Below are positions 48,001 to 60,800 of a stretch of 64,000 nucleotides of DNA, piece after piece. Origin of the DNA: Rhopalosiphum padi (Eukaryota; Arthropoda; Insecta; Hemiptera; Aphididae); contig NC_083597.1 of the NCBI RefSeq assembly GCF_020882245.1, positions 13,984,581-14,048,580 on the forward strand. Direction: 5' to 3'. Position 1 is the first letter of the stretch. Each line of letters opens with the position of its first letter. The notes beneath the pieces are model-generated. The model saw only the letters and a program-made list of their open reading frames with translations, searched no databases and had not been told where the DNA came from. A program made the position numbers and the translations under genes.

Positions 48001-51000
48001 CCTGTAAATTATATGGGCAAGTGTGAAACATACATTTTGAAATACAGTGGAACCTCGTTAATTAGAATCGGTCGGGGGGCGAAAATAAAATTTGACTTAT
48101 AGAGGTTCAAGTTATCAAGGTTCCACTGTATTCATTTGTTTAAGTAGGGCATGGCAAGCTTTGGTCAGCATTGAAATTAATTAGCAATTATGAAATATAA
48201 TATTCTAATATTTAAAATTAATAATAGCTAATCAACTACTAATTTTAATATTGACCAATAGCATAAATTAGTAGCTATAATTCAATAAAAAGTCAATTTA
48301 TACTGACCGAACAAAGATCATAAAACCATACAAGATGTTATATTACCTAATAATTTAAATTCTATTAATAGAAACTTTTACTAATAAAACTGTTTAATGT
48401 AATATAATCTTGAAATCGATTATATAATTGTAATTTAAACTTTAAAAATTTGCTAGTAAATATATAAAACTAAATCTAATGGCATATGAATAACTGTAAA
48501 TATATTTTAGGGGAGCTAAAGCTCTCATACTTTTTCTTTTTAATCTGTGTGAAAATTAAAAAGTACCTAACACCATAAAAACTAAAATTATATATAATAT
48601 ATAATTTACATTAATATTTATTAAGTTAACTAACTAAATTACCTGACTTTGCCTAAGTTAAAATTAATCAACTTTCTATATTTTTTTCCCACTAAGTTTC
48701 AGTTTAAATATATAGTACAATGTTATTAATGTAATAATAAAATAATATGATATTATTTTCCTACTTCTTCATTTTGAAATATTTTTAATTTAACCCAAAA
48801 TAAATGGGAACAGAGTCAACTAATACTTAAAGTTGACGCAAATTCAGTATCATTAAGATTGGTATTCGTAATTTATGTTTATACTCTGTCCAACAAGAGA
48901 ACTCGCCGATTTTGCGCATCTCTCATTCTTCCCGCGTCACCCCCCTGCTATCGAAACAGTTTCACTTATTATAGGGTGTCGCTTGGGGATGCGCAGAAAA
49001 ACCAATTTGGTCGGTCCGCGGCACATTTTTTCGCTGGACAGAGTACATAAAAAAAATGTCTAGAACTAAGAAAGAAATGCATACAACTATACAAGTAATC
49101 ATTGTAAATGTTTTAATGAGTATTTGATTGCAAAACATAACAAAGCAATTAGAGTGAACCGGATACAGAGACCCAGTGGTGGGCGACTTCGCACACTTCT
49201 GCGTGTGTTATTGAAATTTAATATTTTGAAATCAGTGATGAGATCTATAATTCATAAATCATATATAACTTAAAACCTACTTTAAGTTTTATGAGTTAGG
49301 CCTTAACTTTATAGAATACATATTATATAGATTATATAGATAGAAAAGTGTTCTGAAAAATATGATCCTCGGTTTTAGTTTATTTAAGAAATTCAATACA
49401 TATTTAATTCAAGTTTATAAATATATTCAGTATCATTAACTTATTTAAAAATATTTTTATGTTTAATAGCCTAGCAGCTAGGCATCAGCTTAAAAAGATC
49501 TGAACTGATATTAAAAACAATTAATTGAATATGGTAGTATTTAAGTGGCTTCTGGTAACTACTACCCAAATAATAAATATTAATATTATTATTTTTCTAA
49601 TCAAGTATTTTATTTCACGGTAATTAGAGTTCACATATACAACAGAGCTCAAATTAATAATCAATATAAATTGTGGTTATCATATCATTGTATTGTGAGT
49701 GCGTCTGACGAATGCAGGCATAGAATAAATTCAATAATAATATTGCTCTTGAGTTAAAATAATAGGTACGTTAAAATATATAATAATAATATGTAGTTTC
49801 ATAAATAGCTGTTTAAATTTCGTATTTAATTCATTACCTATGTGTTTTCATTTTTTTTCAATACAAAAAGTACTTACATTTTGTAATTTGTAAAATGTCA
49901 ATGACTTAAAATATACGTATATTTTTTAGTATGTATCTAGTTAATGCTTAATATGATGACATAATAAATACAGTTATTATACACTATTACACTATTTTAC
50001 AATTACCTATCTATATACAATTGTAAATTTGTAAAATGAAGGATATCGGTAATAATAGTTTAAGCCATATTAATATTAATACCATATTATATTATTATAA
50101 TTTATAAAATAGTTATTTAAATCATTATAAATGATTAAAAACGACTTATATATGTATATATTACAATTGTTGATAAACAAAACCATTTTTATTTTTGATA
50201 TACTTAAAAACAAGAAAATATATTACTATTTATATGATAACTATTAATATTACTATATTAACTACGTATTTTAAAGAATCAAATTGCCTAAATGCTTGTG
50301 ATATTCATATTATATAGATTTATTTAAAAAATATTGTTCGAAGTTATGTATTAGTTATAAATTATAATGTACTAGTAGCTGAATAAACCACCTTCGTTCG
50401 TGTGTTAAATAATCGATTCGTATATAAATCGGCTTTTATATTATAATTAAACTATCTAAAGCCTAGACGTGTAATATATATTATTTATAATTTAACTTAA
50501 TTTATAATATTTATAACTGAAATGAAAAATAAAATGAAATTGGAAATAATAAGAGTGATTTACTCGTAAGCTCATTTAGTAAAATCTTGTGAAAAAATCA
50601 TTAAATTATTTAAAAAAAACCGTAACCTTTAAATACAAACCCCCTCTCCGTCCCCTTAGACAATAAAAATGAAAAATCGGTCGACGTGGTAATATTCAGA
50701 AGAGTATTTGGAAGATCTCCGTGAAAAAAAATTGGATAAAAGTTAATAGTGTCGTCACAAAATTGGAACATAAAAAGATAAACATGTTTTTTATTACTAT
50801 TAATAATTATTTTAAAAGAATAAAAATATATTTATTCTAAGACGGAATGTATACATTTTATTTAAAAATAACTGTTTAAATTCTAATTATATTGGGTAAA
50901 TCTACATTTAATACATTAATTCATGAAATTTAAAAAAAGTCTAACAAGTACAATATGCTATATTGTAAAATGTAAAACAGTGATATTATTTTTTCGCTTA

Positions 51001-54000
51001 AAATCATTTGTCAAATGTCTATCATTGCTTTTTTTTTTATAGTTAATTTTACTTTACAACTATCTTATTCTTATGTCAAGGCAAGTTTAGTAAGTAATTT
51101 ATTTCTAAATGTTTATTCCACCAACTAAAATTTAAATAGTTACCTAAGTAAACAAAAACTTAAGAAGCAAATAACTATTTTTTGTCGGGTCATATCGATC
51201 ATTCGAAAATAGAGTTCTGCAATTCACTAAAAATAAAAACAAATACTAGCATGTATTTTAAACTAGTATTAAACCACAATAGAGTATTTTACAACATTTA
51301 ACAAATATAGGTAATTTGTATAAATTAATAATAATTAGTAGAATAAATAAGTTGTGTCGTAGTCGCATTGTTCCAAATTATTAATTATAGTTTCTAAAAC
51401 CTTATAAGTTATAATATTATATACGATATACGATAATATATACGATTATAATAACAAATAATATAATAATTAAAAAAGTTTAAAAATGTAGTTCGTAAAT
51501 ATGTTTCAGTAAATATGAATGAAAATAAGTTTGCCACAACGTTTAATAAATTAATTTCTCTAAATTTAATAAAAAATATAGATTACTAATTAGTAATTAC
51601 AAAGTTAATCCCTAATTGGTTCGTATATTTTCATCACACGTAAAAATTAAAAAACATCGATTTATTCATTTATTTTATACGAACACAAAATTAACTTTTT
51701 TTGAGTTGCAAAATAATATATTATATACGTGTTCAATGTGTACAATATATTTTTTAATTTTTTTTAACTATTAAAATCTGAGCAGATTGATAAATATATT
51801 GGTTTCACAATGATATATATGATATATATATTATTTCATTATTAAATTTGTCTGTGTACTCGTTTATAGTAGAAAAAAAATAGGAAAATTTTATGCTGCA
51901 ATACTAGTTTTTGACAAAATCGATTTTGTTATTTATTTTATGTAAATGAAAAATTGTGTAAATTAAAAATATTCACTTTTTTTGTGGTATTCATAGTAGT
52001 ATTGAAGTAATGGTCTTTTTTATTTTTTCTTCGATTTATGTATAATAAAACTGTTGTATTTAAATAAAAAAACTTAAAAAAATATTATTGAATATAAAGT
52101 TCAAATTTAAATAATATAGGTTGACAGAACTCAGAATCTTTTTGCAATGATTAATCATTTAATTTAAATTTGATATATCCATTACAGTGGCAATTTGATG
52201 ACGATACACACTCTACCGACACATTCATTTTTAGCCATTACGCCCTATAATTACTTTAAAAAAAATTGATCTGCCTTTTAATACATTACAATAATATTAT
52301 TTTCGTATTAATAATGATTGTTAGAAAACAAAAAAAAAAGATTATAATTAGAGCTATGAATTTAATGCACTAAAAAACCTTAAAAAGTGCATTTTAAATG
52401 TCAAAATAATGCAATAAAATATGCACTTAAAATAAAAAAAACTGCATTTAAAATGCTAAAAATTATAGGATAAAATGCACTAAAAATGGTTTTTAGTTTT
52501 ATTAATATTCTTATATTGATATTAGTATATTATATACATATAAATGTATTTATTTAATAACATTTTTTTTTAAAAAAGTTTATTCATTCTGAATTTTGCT
52601 GATTCTTAAATAATGCCTTTAAACAGACATTTTTAAAAAAAATTTTTCAAAGATTTTTAAAGATGTTTATTGACGGAATTTAATTAAAATACAGGAAATG
52701 AACTAAAAAAGGAAAATATGACCTAAAAAGGTAAAAAATGACCTAAAAAATTAAAAAGTTAAAATTTGCAAAAATAAAAGTTTCATAAATGGACTTGTTG
52801 TTACATAATTCAAATTATGCACTTACAAAGCTACGTTTCACAATCACAAAAAAAAATGCACTCCTACAAATTCACAGCCGTAATTATAATCAATGTTATA
52901 TAGGTACTTTTTTACAATTTATAAACATAAATAAAAATAATTTACTTTAATGCAAAATAAAATTTTTAATAAACATAAATAATAACATTAATTAAATATA
53001 AATTATAAGTTATTATTGAAGTAGTAGTTCTTTAATTTATTCCGGAAGATCTAACATATTAAATGAATAATTTTATATTTTTTTATAAATTGAACGAAAT
53101 ATCTTCTTCAATAAACAAACAAGTTAAAGGATCCAGAATCTTGATATTATTGGCTTATTAAAGATCTCTAAGTTTCGTTTTTAATATAATAGCTCATCTC
53201 TTTTGGTTATAAGCCCGCAATAATTAAATATATTTCAATCGACGGGTAGCCGAGCGAGCTAGACCGACACTGACTCTACTTATTTTATAAGACACAGGCA
53301 TTTTCATGGTTTTACTTTGATAATTAGGTATTTTATATTATTATATTTTTACCTTCATTTTTTACGACAGATGCAATTTGTGATTCATTGTTTATGTATT
53401 GGCGACCGCTGCGTAGGTTAGAATCAATAACTGGTCTCTTCTCTTCCAATTGTCTACGGAACCCTCTATGATCATCCTATAATATATGTTTATTTTTTAT
53501 ATATTATACATTGCTATAAAATATTTTATTCTAAAGCATAAATTAATTATATATACCTGTTGTTTTTGTAACGTGGCCAAATCGTTTCCTAAAGGACCGA
53601 AACTTGAAATTTCTGTGTCCTTTTTAATTACCCATTCGACTAGCTCTCTTAGGGATAATAAAAGAGTATTCCAATGTTCTGTATTATTTTCTAATCGATT
53701 TCTAAAATAAATATTTTCTATTACAATATATTTTTAGTAAATTAAATTTTACAAATATCCTTAAACGTATGTAAATAAATAAGTATGTATGATGTATATT
53801 TATGAAAAACAAATTTTGATTCACGGGAGTTATAGCATGTATTCAATATTTATATTTATTATATACCTATATATTATTATAAAACGTATACGCGAAATGC
53901 AGATTACTAACATGTAAAAAAAAAATGTAAAATATTATTCTTTAAAATTACTATCAGAGTTTTATTAACAACCAAATTTTTTTTAACAAAAACCAATTGC

Positions 54001-57000
54001 AAATGTTGATAATTTTATGAGCTTAACTTAGTACCCATAACGCGAATAAATCATTCAAAAGGTCACACTACTCCTGACACGTCACGTATTAAAAGGGGGA
54101 AACTAAATATGATCAAAGTCCAACGGGATTGCTTCAATATCACAGGTTCGGTGCTATATGAGCTTCTTGGGAATTATAAATTATAATCATATAATATAAA
54201 TGAAAGTTAACAGGGTGTACATATCCCTTAGGGTACAAGCAAAATGACAGGTTCCAATTACCCCTTCCCAAAAAAGGCATACATATTATACAGTACAAAA
54301 TTTATTATTTTTAAAGGTTAAATACGAGTATATTATTGCACTTTTCAACTACAAAAGTAATATGTATAAACTACATAATCAGCAGTTATTTATATATATA
54401 TTTTTTTTTAATTTAATTTTAAATATTGAAATATTACAACGATGCACGAATATAAATATATAAATAATAAATGTAAATAGGTACCTTATAGTCACGGAAC
54501 GATTTTTCAACTGGTTCCAACGCTGATTCATTTCTTCTAACCGTCTTTGAAGCATTACAGCATCTTCCTGTGACGACAGATTTCCTAGAAGTTTTCTTCC
54601 ACTAGTATCAAGTGAGTTTAATGATTGACTCTTCGTTTCCATTTCTTGCTGTAATTCCTGTTGATAAAATAAATGAGTTAGTTTTATATGAAATACGCCA
54701 CATTTTTTAAAATTATTTTTCTGTTAATTATTTGTCATAGAATATTTTTTATTATGTATGAATTACTAATAACAAACCATACGTAAAATATTCATACGTC
54801 TACGGTCTATGTAGATTTATAAAGTATCTAATTGTATATTTGTGTATCCAATGATTTATAATTTAATATTAATGGTATATAACGTCTGACGGATAAAGTG
54901 TAAATAATATAAACTGCAGTTAATTGAGAATGCATTATGTAATTGGATTATAGACGGAAATGGTTGCGTTATGAGAGAAAGAGCACTGCATCTGTTAAAT
55001 TCCTCATCTTCATTAAAATTGTCATCGTACAGCATATTTACCCGGGGGAAGATATATTACCATTAATCTTGGAATATAAGTTGTATTAAAATATAAACAT
55101 TTTAAATTTCTACGCGAATCTCGAAGCTAATCGAATTATCATCAATTTATTATGTCGATCACGTAGAAAATATAAGCTAGAGGGTGGTAAAGGAAACAAG
55201 CCGCAAAATAGGCTTAATTAAATTTTAACGCATCGTTGCTGCTATAGCTAGTATATCGTAGTATTCTCACGAGAGCCATAATACAAGACCATAAGGTTCC
55301 TCACAAATCCTTTCTATGCAAACATTTTCTCTTGTTATGTACCCGTAATTTTTCATTATTTTTATTTGTAGTTTTATGTCCAACAAACACATAGTCACAT
55401 ACAACATGTTAAATTATAAAATTTGTGTTAACATCAAAATATTCTTTATTCCGACAGCGACAAAAAAAAAACAACAAATTATAGTTTTAGAGCAATAAAA
55501 AAAAAATCCTCAAAGATTTTATTTTAGGTAGGGACACCAAGCTTACGTTCTCTTTCCACGCAGAATCTCTTTTCACATATAGGTAAATTTTGAGTGAGGA
55601 TGGACTCAAATTGAGTTAAGTGTAATATAATCATGTAAACGAGTTTAAAATGTTAATTAAAATCAAAATTGCTTACATTTATAATTGGTTTAAAAAAGTG
55701 CATAAAAATTATAAAATTACTTTTTCTCTTAGACCTTAGTATTTAAATTCCTCCTGTTGATATTCACTTGCAATAATTATTGTGACTACACATATTAAAG
55801 GTAACTATGTCAAATTATTTAGTTTTACCTTTACCTTCATTATAGGTATCTACTATATTACTGCTTTTTATACAAATTAATGCAATAGTTGCAATAAAGC
55901 AAAATTATTATATAACAGTTATCATATTAATTTAAACCATTTACATCAATATTAATATGTTGGATGATTATAATTAAGTCATATTTATTATTTATACATA
56001 GATAATATATTATATTATAATAAAATTCACTAATAAGGCTATACTATTATACTAATAACAAAAACCTAATGATTTATTATTTGTAATCACAATAACTCAG
56101 AACTTGGTATTTAGTATTTACACCAGAATTGACCAGATTATTGATATTTATTAATTCCTATTTATATATATATCCTATTGATAATTGACTCCTAACTAAT
56201 TTTAAATTTTAATTACTCTTTTAAATGCTAATAATTTTGAAAATGAATTGGTTATTAGTCATAAGATTAATACGTGCAAAAGTATAGCACGTCAATATTT
56301 TTCATTATATTATACTTGAGCCCTGTGAGTGTTTTTCAAATAAATAAATAAATATATCTAACAGATTATATATTTAAAAGAAATTTGTTACTATAAAAAC
56401 TCTAAGATATTAATTATTAACAGTATATTTTTTTATAAATAATTTATCCTTGTACAGTATTTATCACATATAACTTATTAGAAGTGTTGAGTGATATCTA
56501 TCTAGATAAATAAATAAATTAGTATAGAAGATTTAAATAAAATTACGGAAATCTACATAAATATCTACGTAATATTATATACTTCATTATTTAAAATTGC
56601 ATTCGTTATAAAGATTTTAATAAAAAATTCTATATTATAAAAATAAATCAGGAATTTGCACATAAATTAACCCGATACCAGTACCATAAAAGTACCCGAA
56701 ATAATGACAATTGACAATCTACCTGATGGTACCTAATAGAACTTGAGATCATATTGGTTCTTTAACAATATTTTGGTTAGTAATACCTTATACTTTATAG
56801 TATATTAATAATTTTTATATACACTTAAATTTGGTACAAAATGTAAGTATCTAACATAGAAATAAGATATAAAATAAATGTCTATCATATTTTTAGAACT
56901 ACAACAAAAACAGTGAAACTATCACTATTGCTACCCATAATAATTTTAATATAAAATAATACTCTAGAAATGCTTTAAAAACACCCAATACAATTCATTA

Positions 57001-60000
57001 TTTTAAATTTAAAGCTTTGAAATCAATTAATTATTTTTAACCTCGACTATTTCAATAGAGAAGAGTTATTGAATTATTATAGATCATAGAAAATAATTAA
57101 CAAGAATAATTTCTATTCATAGATATGCTAAACACCAAAATTATAATAAAGCTTATCTTGCAAACACAACATTTTATATAATGAAACGCCGTAAAATCCT
57201 GTTCATTGTATATAGAAAAGAACGTTTAATATGGAAGTTTAAAACAATGAGGTCAGATGCTCTTGTTGAGAGACCTCTTGTTCGCTTCTGGCATTGATTA
57301 AAAAAAAATTCAGCGTACAATTATAGAAAAACGCAGAGACAAGCGAACACAATCTCAAAGTGCATTGTTTTATAGAATTGGGCTTGTACATTTTCCCCTA
57401 TGGTAGTATATAGTACTATATACTATAGTATTATATGTATGTGGACTACACTTCCGAAACACTTCAACAGATATTAAGTCAATGCTGAAATGTTTTACTT
57501 TGAGAATCATATTTTTATTGATATACGAATAATTTTTTAATTTACGCGCAAATCTACATATATACATGTATATATATATAGAGAGAGAGATGCTTAAATA
57601 ATACGAGGGACGCGAATAATAAATATCATATTTAACCCGCTTGATCAAAAACCGTGTCAAGTATTATTGAATATTCCAATTAATGATACCAAAATTTTTG
57701 TAATCTGAAGGGCTATAATCAGCATTTTGGAAAACTAAAATTATTTACACATATATAAATATATATTATATATATAACTATTATTATTAAAAATGGAACG
57801 CGTTTAGTTTGCAGGTTGACACTCGTTTGATATAACAATAACAAAATAATCAATCACGATAATCCCTCGTATCAATCATTTTGATTCTTATATCGAAGTC
57901 GAATATAACAAGAGGATTTCAATCAGACTTGACAATATGGAGCCGTTCAAAATAGTTTTGGAAACATTTCATAACATATTTCATAATTAAATAGAACTTT
58001 TTTCGCGTTATATCAAAATCAAACTAAGATATCTGAAGTAAAATTTTTTTTAAGATAATAAAACATTATTTATCTTTTTTTGCAAAATCAAAAACACAGT
58101 TCCGAAGAAAGATATAGATACAGTATGATATACCAAATATATTGCTTACAATAAATTTAAAACATATACATTTTAATGAGCAAACCTTTTTGTAATAAAA
58201 AAGTTAACCTTTAGGTTATTTACAATTTAAAAGATATCTGTGAATAAATTAAGAAATGTATCAAATCAAATCACTATGTTAATGTAATAAATAATAACTA
58301 ATGCATTTTAGTGACAAATTGAAGAGTAACTAATTATACGAACTTAAAATATAAAAAGCGATAAAAAAAGCTAATGTTAAAACTAAAACTAAAACTAATT
58401 ACTTATTTTATTTTTTAAATAAATCGAATCTTTTTAGCAATTAATCAAATAGGATTTAATTATTATTTATTTTATTTTGTTGCCATGAGGATCACCAGAG
58501 TCGGAATTAACTACAAACCATAATGAATAATGGACACTATAAAGCGGCAAAGTTTTGTCATCTTTAAAAAATAACTACCAAACTCCGTAGAGAGCTTGAT
58601 GTTGAGAAAAACAACTAGATAGACTAAATATTTCATTGGTACAGATATACGGAAAAGGAAAATAGTTTTTTTTTTATAACATAATTTATATATATATGTG
58701 CATGTATCCCTGACATGATTTCCCGACGAAACGTGAAAATGCTTTCAGACCAGGCGGCCAAACGATATGTATTATGCAAATCTAACCTAGAAGGGCGAAT
58801 AATTTGGAAGTGTAGCACAAGTCGAATATACTACTTATATTATATGTATAATATATACTTTTAGAGTAAACGTTTTATTGGGTTTGAAATTTAATATTTT
58901 TATCCGTTTCTATTTTCAATTTGAAATAAAATCAAGTAAAAAAAAAAAACCATAGTAAATATTTTAAAACTGTGCAAAAAAACTAACTCTACATAATGTT
59001 ATATATATATATATACACAAAATATCTTACGCGTTGTCGTTTTTTAAAATCACATTGAACCAACTGCAACGATTACGCACGTATGGACGCATAAATATAT
59101 AAATCTACTGGCGTGTATTATATAGGCAGCACCTAATATAGGTACACAGAACCTAACCCAATCCTGAAATAACGTTGTTTATGGCGACGGGTGTATAAAA
59201 ACAATACTTAATATAATACACGGAATTCGTCAGGCCGAGGACGAAAGAGAAAACAAATTGACATTTCGTCCTAACTCGTTACTTTTACCTTAGCCAATCT
59301 TTGTTGCGTGTCTAGTATATCCAACATTAAAGCGATCTTATGATCGGTCACCCGATAACCGTTTCGGTAACACTCAATAAGCTGATGGAGCGCGATAGCA
59401 GCGGCTCTAGTGGGCACCGTGGCCGATGGTGACTCCATGTCGACCGCGGACGAGGAACCTGTTCCGCTACCACCAGCGCCACAACCTTGGGACGAGACTG
59501 GAAGCGAGAGTCGGCGGTGTCGCTGGAATCGGGACGCGGACGCGGGTAACGATCTATGCTGCACGACCACCGCAGCGGTAGCGTACGATTTGTCAGACAG
59601 GCTGCCACAGCCGAGACCGGCCGGGACGGTGGACGACGAGCTGATTCTCGTCCACGGCGGTTTGTCTGCAAAATCCATCGAGCTGGGACGCTGCCGTCGA
59701 CGTCCTCCTCCAACTCCTCCAGCAGCTGCAGCCGTCTGCTGCTGTTGTCGCACGCCACCGCCGCCGGTCTGCCGCATAAGGAACACGTCGGCTACAGAAC
59801 CGTCGCAGAAGCCTCGACGGTACGCTTCCTCCACGCGTTTAGTGTCACTGCTGAAGTGTTGCCTGCGCGTCGACGACCGCTGTTGCACCACACCGTAATC
59901 GGACACGGATCTGGTGACGGCGCAAGGCGGCGACGGCCTGCGGTGCGAGTGCTCTGGCAGACCATCGGTGCGCCAGTCACCGAAGCCACCATCGTCGGCC

Positions 60001-60198
60001 GGGGACGGCGATAACGACGACGATGCCGCCGGCGATGACTTTTTGCATTTTTTCGGCGTCACGTCGACCGCGTGTCCCAACCGCGTCACGATCGACCGGT
60101 ATACAGCGTTTTTTCCGGATCACTTGCAGCGCGGACGTAATCTTTTGCCGGGACGACGAGCCACCGTCGCGGGACGTCCGCCGCAGCGGTTCGGACAT
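42077..60198 (-). CDS. Dys: Dystrophin, short isoform
   Basis: Links the actin cytoskeleton to the dystroglycan complex at the membrane. Exons (high to low): 60198-59289, 54657-54485, 53701-53557, 53476-53353, 47251-47088, 46507-46382, 46326-46196, 46118-45924, 45868-45732, 45660-45456, 45042-44772, 44687-44167, 43664-43521, 43457-43220, 42697-42616, 42529-42428, 42141-42077. Phases agree throughout from the second exon to TAA. Order of domains: a Ser/Arg/Gly-rich unique N-terminus; spectrin-like helices (QRRLEEMNQRWNQLK, RLENNTEHWNTLL, NNRWKILQLAMDDR); a WW domain (PPWKREITPNKVPYYINH...NWDHP); EF-hand-like regions (RFSAYRTAMKLR, LLNVYD, DQRKLGLLLHD); a ZZ zinc finger (CNIC, CLKC, CQSC); a coiled coil (LRQHKGRLEARMQILEDHN); and the tail PPPPPIS...SDEHEN. 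Length is ~1240 aa, like the Dp117-Dp140 class. The first exon holds a one-base frame break at a homopolymer (60109-60114), described separately. Actin-binding exons of long isoforms are not in the window. Confidence 0.93.
45208..45345. mobile_element. Small hAT-like MITE in a dystrophin intron
   Basis: The left end is CAGAGGTTCCAAAACT and the right end, reverse-complemented, is CAGAGATTCTCAACTAGG. Both ends are followed by GGCACCCTAAA-type blocks that pair with each other. No exact target duplication was found, so it is an old copy. A similar single end starts near 45086. Confidence 0.5.
48045..48128. mobile_element. 84-bp Tigger/pogo-like MITE, TA target
   Basis: The left end is CAGTGGAACCTCGTTAATTA and the right end, reverse-complemented, is CAGTGGAACCTTGATAACTT, flanked by TA on both sides (48043-48044, 48129-48130). 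The CAGTGGAACCTCG end is typical of Tigger/pogo elements. The central GGTCGGGGGGCG is the loop region. Confidence 0.8.
48884..49043. mobile_element. 160-bp TA-flanked MITE
   Basis: The left end is CTCTGTCCAACAAGAGAACT and the right end, reverse-complemented, is CTCTGTCCAGCGAAAAAATG, with TA on both sides (48882-48883, 49044-49045). The interior is GC-rich relative to the intron. The TA duplication and short TIRs suggest a Tc1/mariner-type non-autonomous element. Two short plus-strand ORFs in it are shadows. Confidence 0.75.
52349..52882. mobile_element. 534-bp hAT-type MITE with 8-bp duplication
   Basis: The left end is TAGAGCTATGAATTT and the right end, reverse-complemented, is TACGGCTGTGAATTT, flanked by ATTATAAT on both sides (52341-52348, 52883-52890). 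The interior is A-rich with repeated ATGCACTTAAAA and ATGACCTAAAAA-like units. No ORF. Confidence 0.8.
54658..59288 (-). other. First intron of the short dystrophin isoform
   Basis: A 4.6-kb AT-rich intron between the isoform-specific first exon and the first spectrin exon. It contains simple-sequence tracts (for example AT/AG repeats at 57560-57590) and no recognised exon or mobile element. Confidence 0.5.
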
Positions 60199-60800
60199 GA
60201 CGCGATGTGATTGTGGGACGCCGACGACCACGACCACCGACCGACCGGCGCCGCAAACAGACAGACCGCGTGTGAGAGACGCGAGTACGCGAGAATAACG
60301 AACGCGACGCCGCGAGTGGATGATACAACACCTATATGATATTTGTTTCACAGGGGCGCATGTACGGTGGCGCGCGTGCAATTTACTCGAGAGGTTGTTG
60401 CGGTGCCGGGTCACGTGCGCGGCGTTTATACGAGTGTATATTACCGTGCCCGCGTGTGTACGTGTAAGCACAGTATTACTCGCGCGAGCGCGTGTGTGCA
60501 CCACTACCGTGTAATATATACCTTCAGTACTCGTGAGCCGTTCGTGTTATTATTATATTACATTGTCATATACGCAGGGCCACCGCCGCCGCCGCGTCCA
60601 ACAACAATCGGTCATAGGTGACCAGCACCAATAGCCGTCGTCGGGCGCCGCCAGTTCGAACACCTAGCCCTAACCTCCGGGTTCGATTTCTTGTATTTAT
60701 TGTACCTCCGAGACGCGATTTGTGTCTTCTGAACTTTATACTAAATAATAACGTCTGCGATGGCGACATTAGTTACTCGTATGCGTATCATTTTATAACG
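59270..60800 (-). promoter_or_regulatory. GC/CpG-rich island: exon 1 and promoter of the short dystrophin isoform
   Basis: Base composition changes sharply from AT-rich flanks to a CpG-dense stretch of about 1.5 kb, the only one in the window. It covers the isoform-specific first coding exon and ~600 bp upstream, so it likely contains an internal dystrophin promoter and 5' UTR. The start site cannot be read directly. The many overlapping ORFs on both strands here reflect the GC content and are not separate genes. Confidence 0.55.
59289..60198 (-). CDS. Dys: Isoform-specific first coding exon of dystrophin
   Basis: The exon ends at a clear donor (GCTAAG/GTAAAAG) in phase 0 and joins ELQQEMETKSQ of the next exon. 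Its last part (ALHQLIECYRNGYRV, LMLDILDTQQRLAK) is non-repetitive and probably conserved. The frame stays open back to a TGA at 60120-60122 but has no ATG before residue ~100. The neighbouring frame has an ATG at 60198 (MSEPLRRTSRDGG). Removing one base from the A6 run at 60109-60114 would join both into 303 codons. Alternatives are an internal start (MRQTGGGG), an additional upstream exon or a non-ATG start (GTG at 60089). The sequence is GC-rich with poly-Gln/Ala/Gly tracts (RQQQQTAAAAGG). Confidence 0.7.

Larger units (their letters stand above)
47252..53352 (-). other. Large dystrophin intron (6.1 kb) with transposon copies
   Basis: Between exons ending at 47251 and starting at 53353. AT-rich, with three definable transposon copies listed separately (48045, 48884, 52349). 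Near 49170 CAGTGGTGGGCGAC resembles a lone hAT end. No coding exon was seen, although short spectrin exons with unusual codon use could be missed. Confidence 0.5.

Noticed and set aside
53236..53280. tRNA-like A-box (TAGCCGAGCGAG) suggesting a tRNA or tRNA-derived SINE
   Set aside because: No B-box (GGTTCGAATCC-like), no acceptor stem and no tail were found at the proper distance, so neither a tRNA nor a SINE can be supported.
57370..57660. 96-codon minus-strand ORF in the dystrophin intron
   Set aside because: It contains AT/AG simple sequence (ISLSIYIYMYI), has no conserved features and sits inside an intron.
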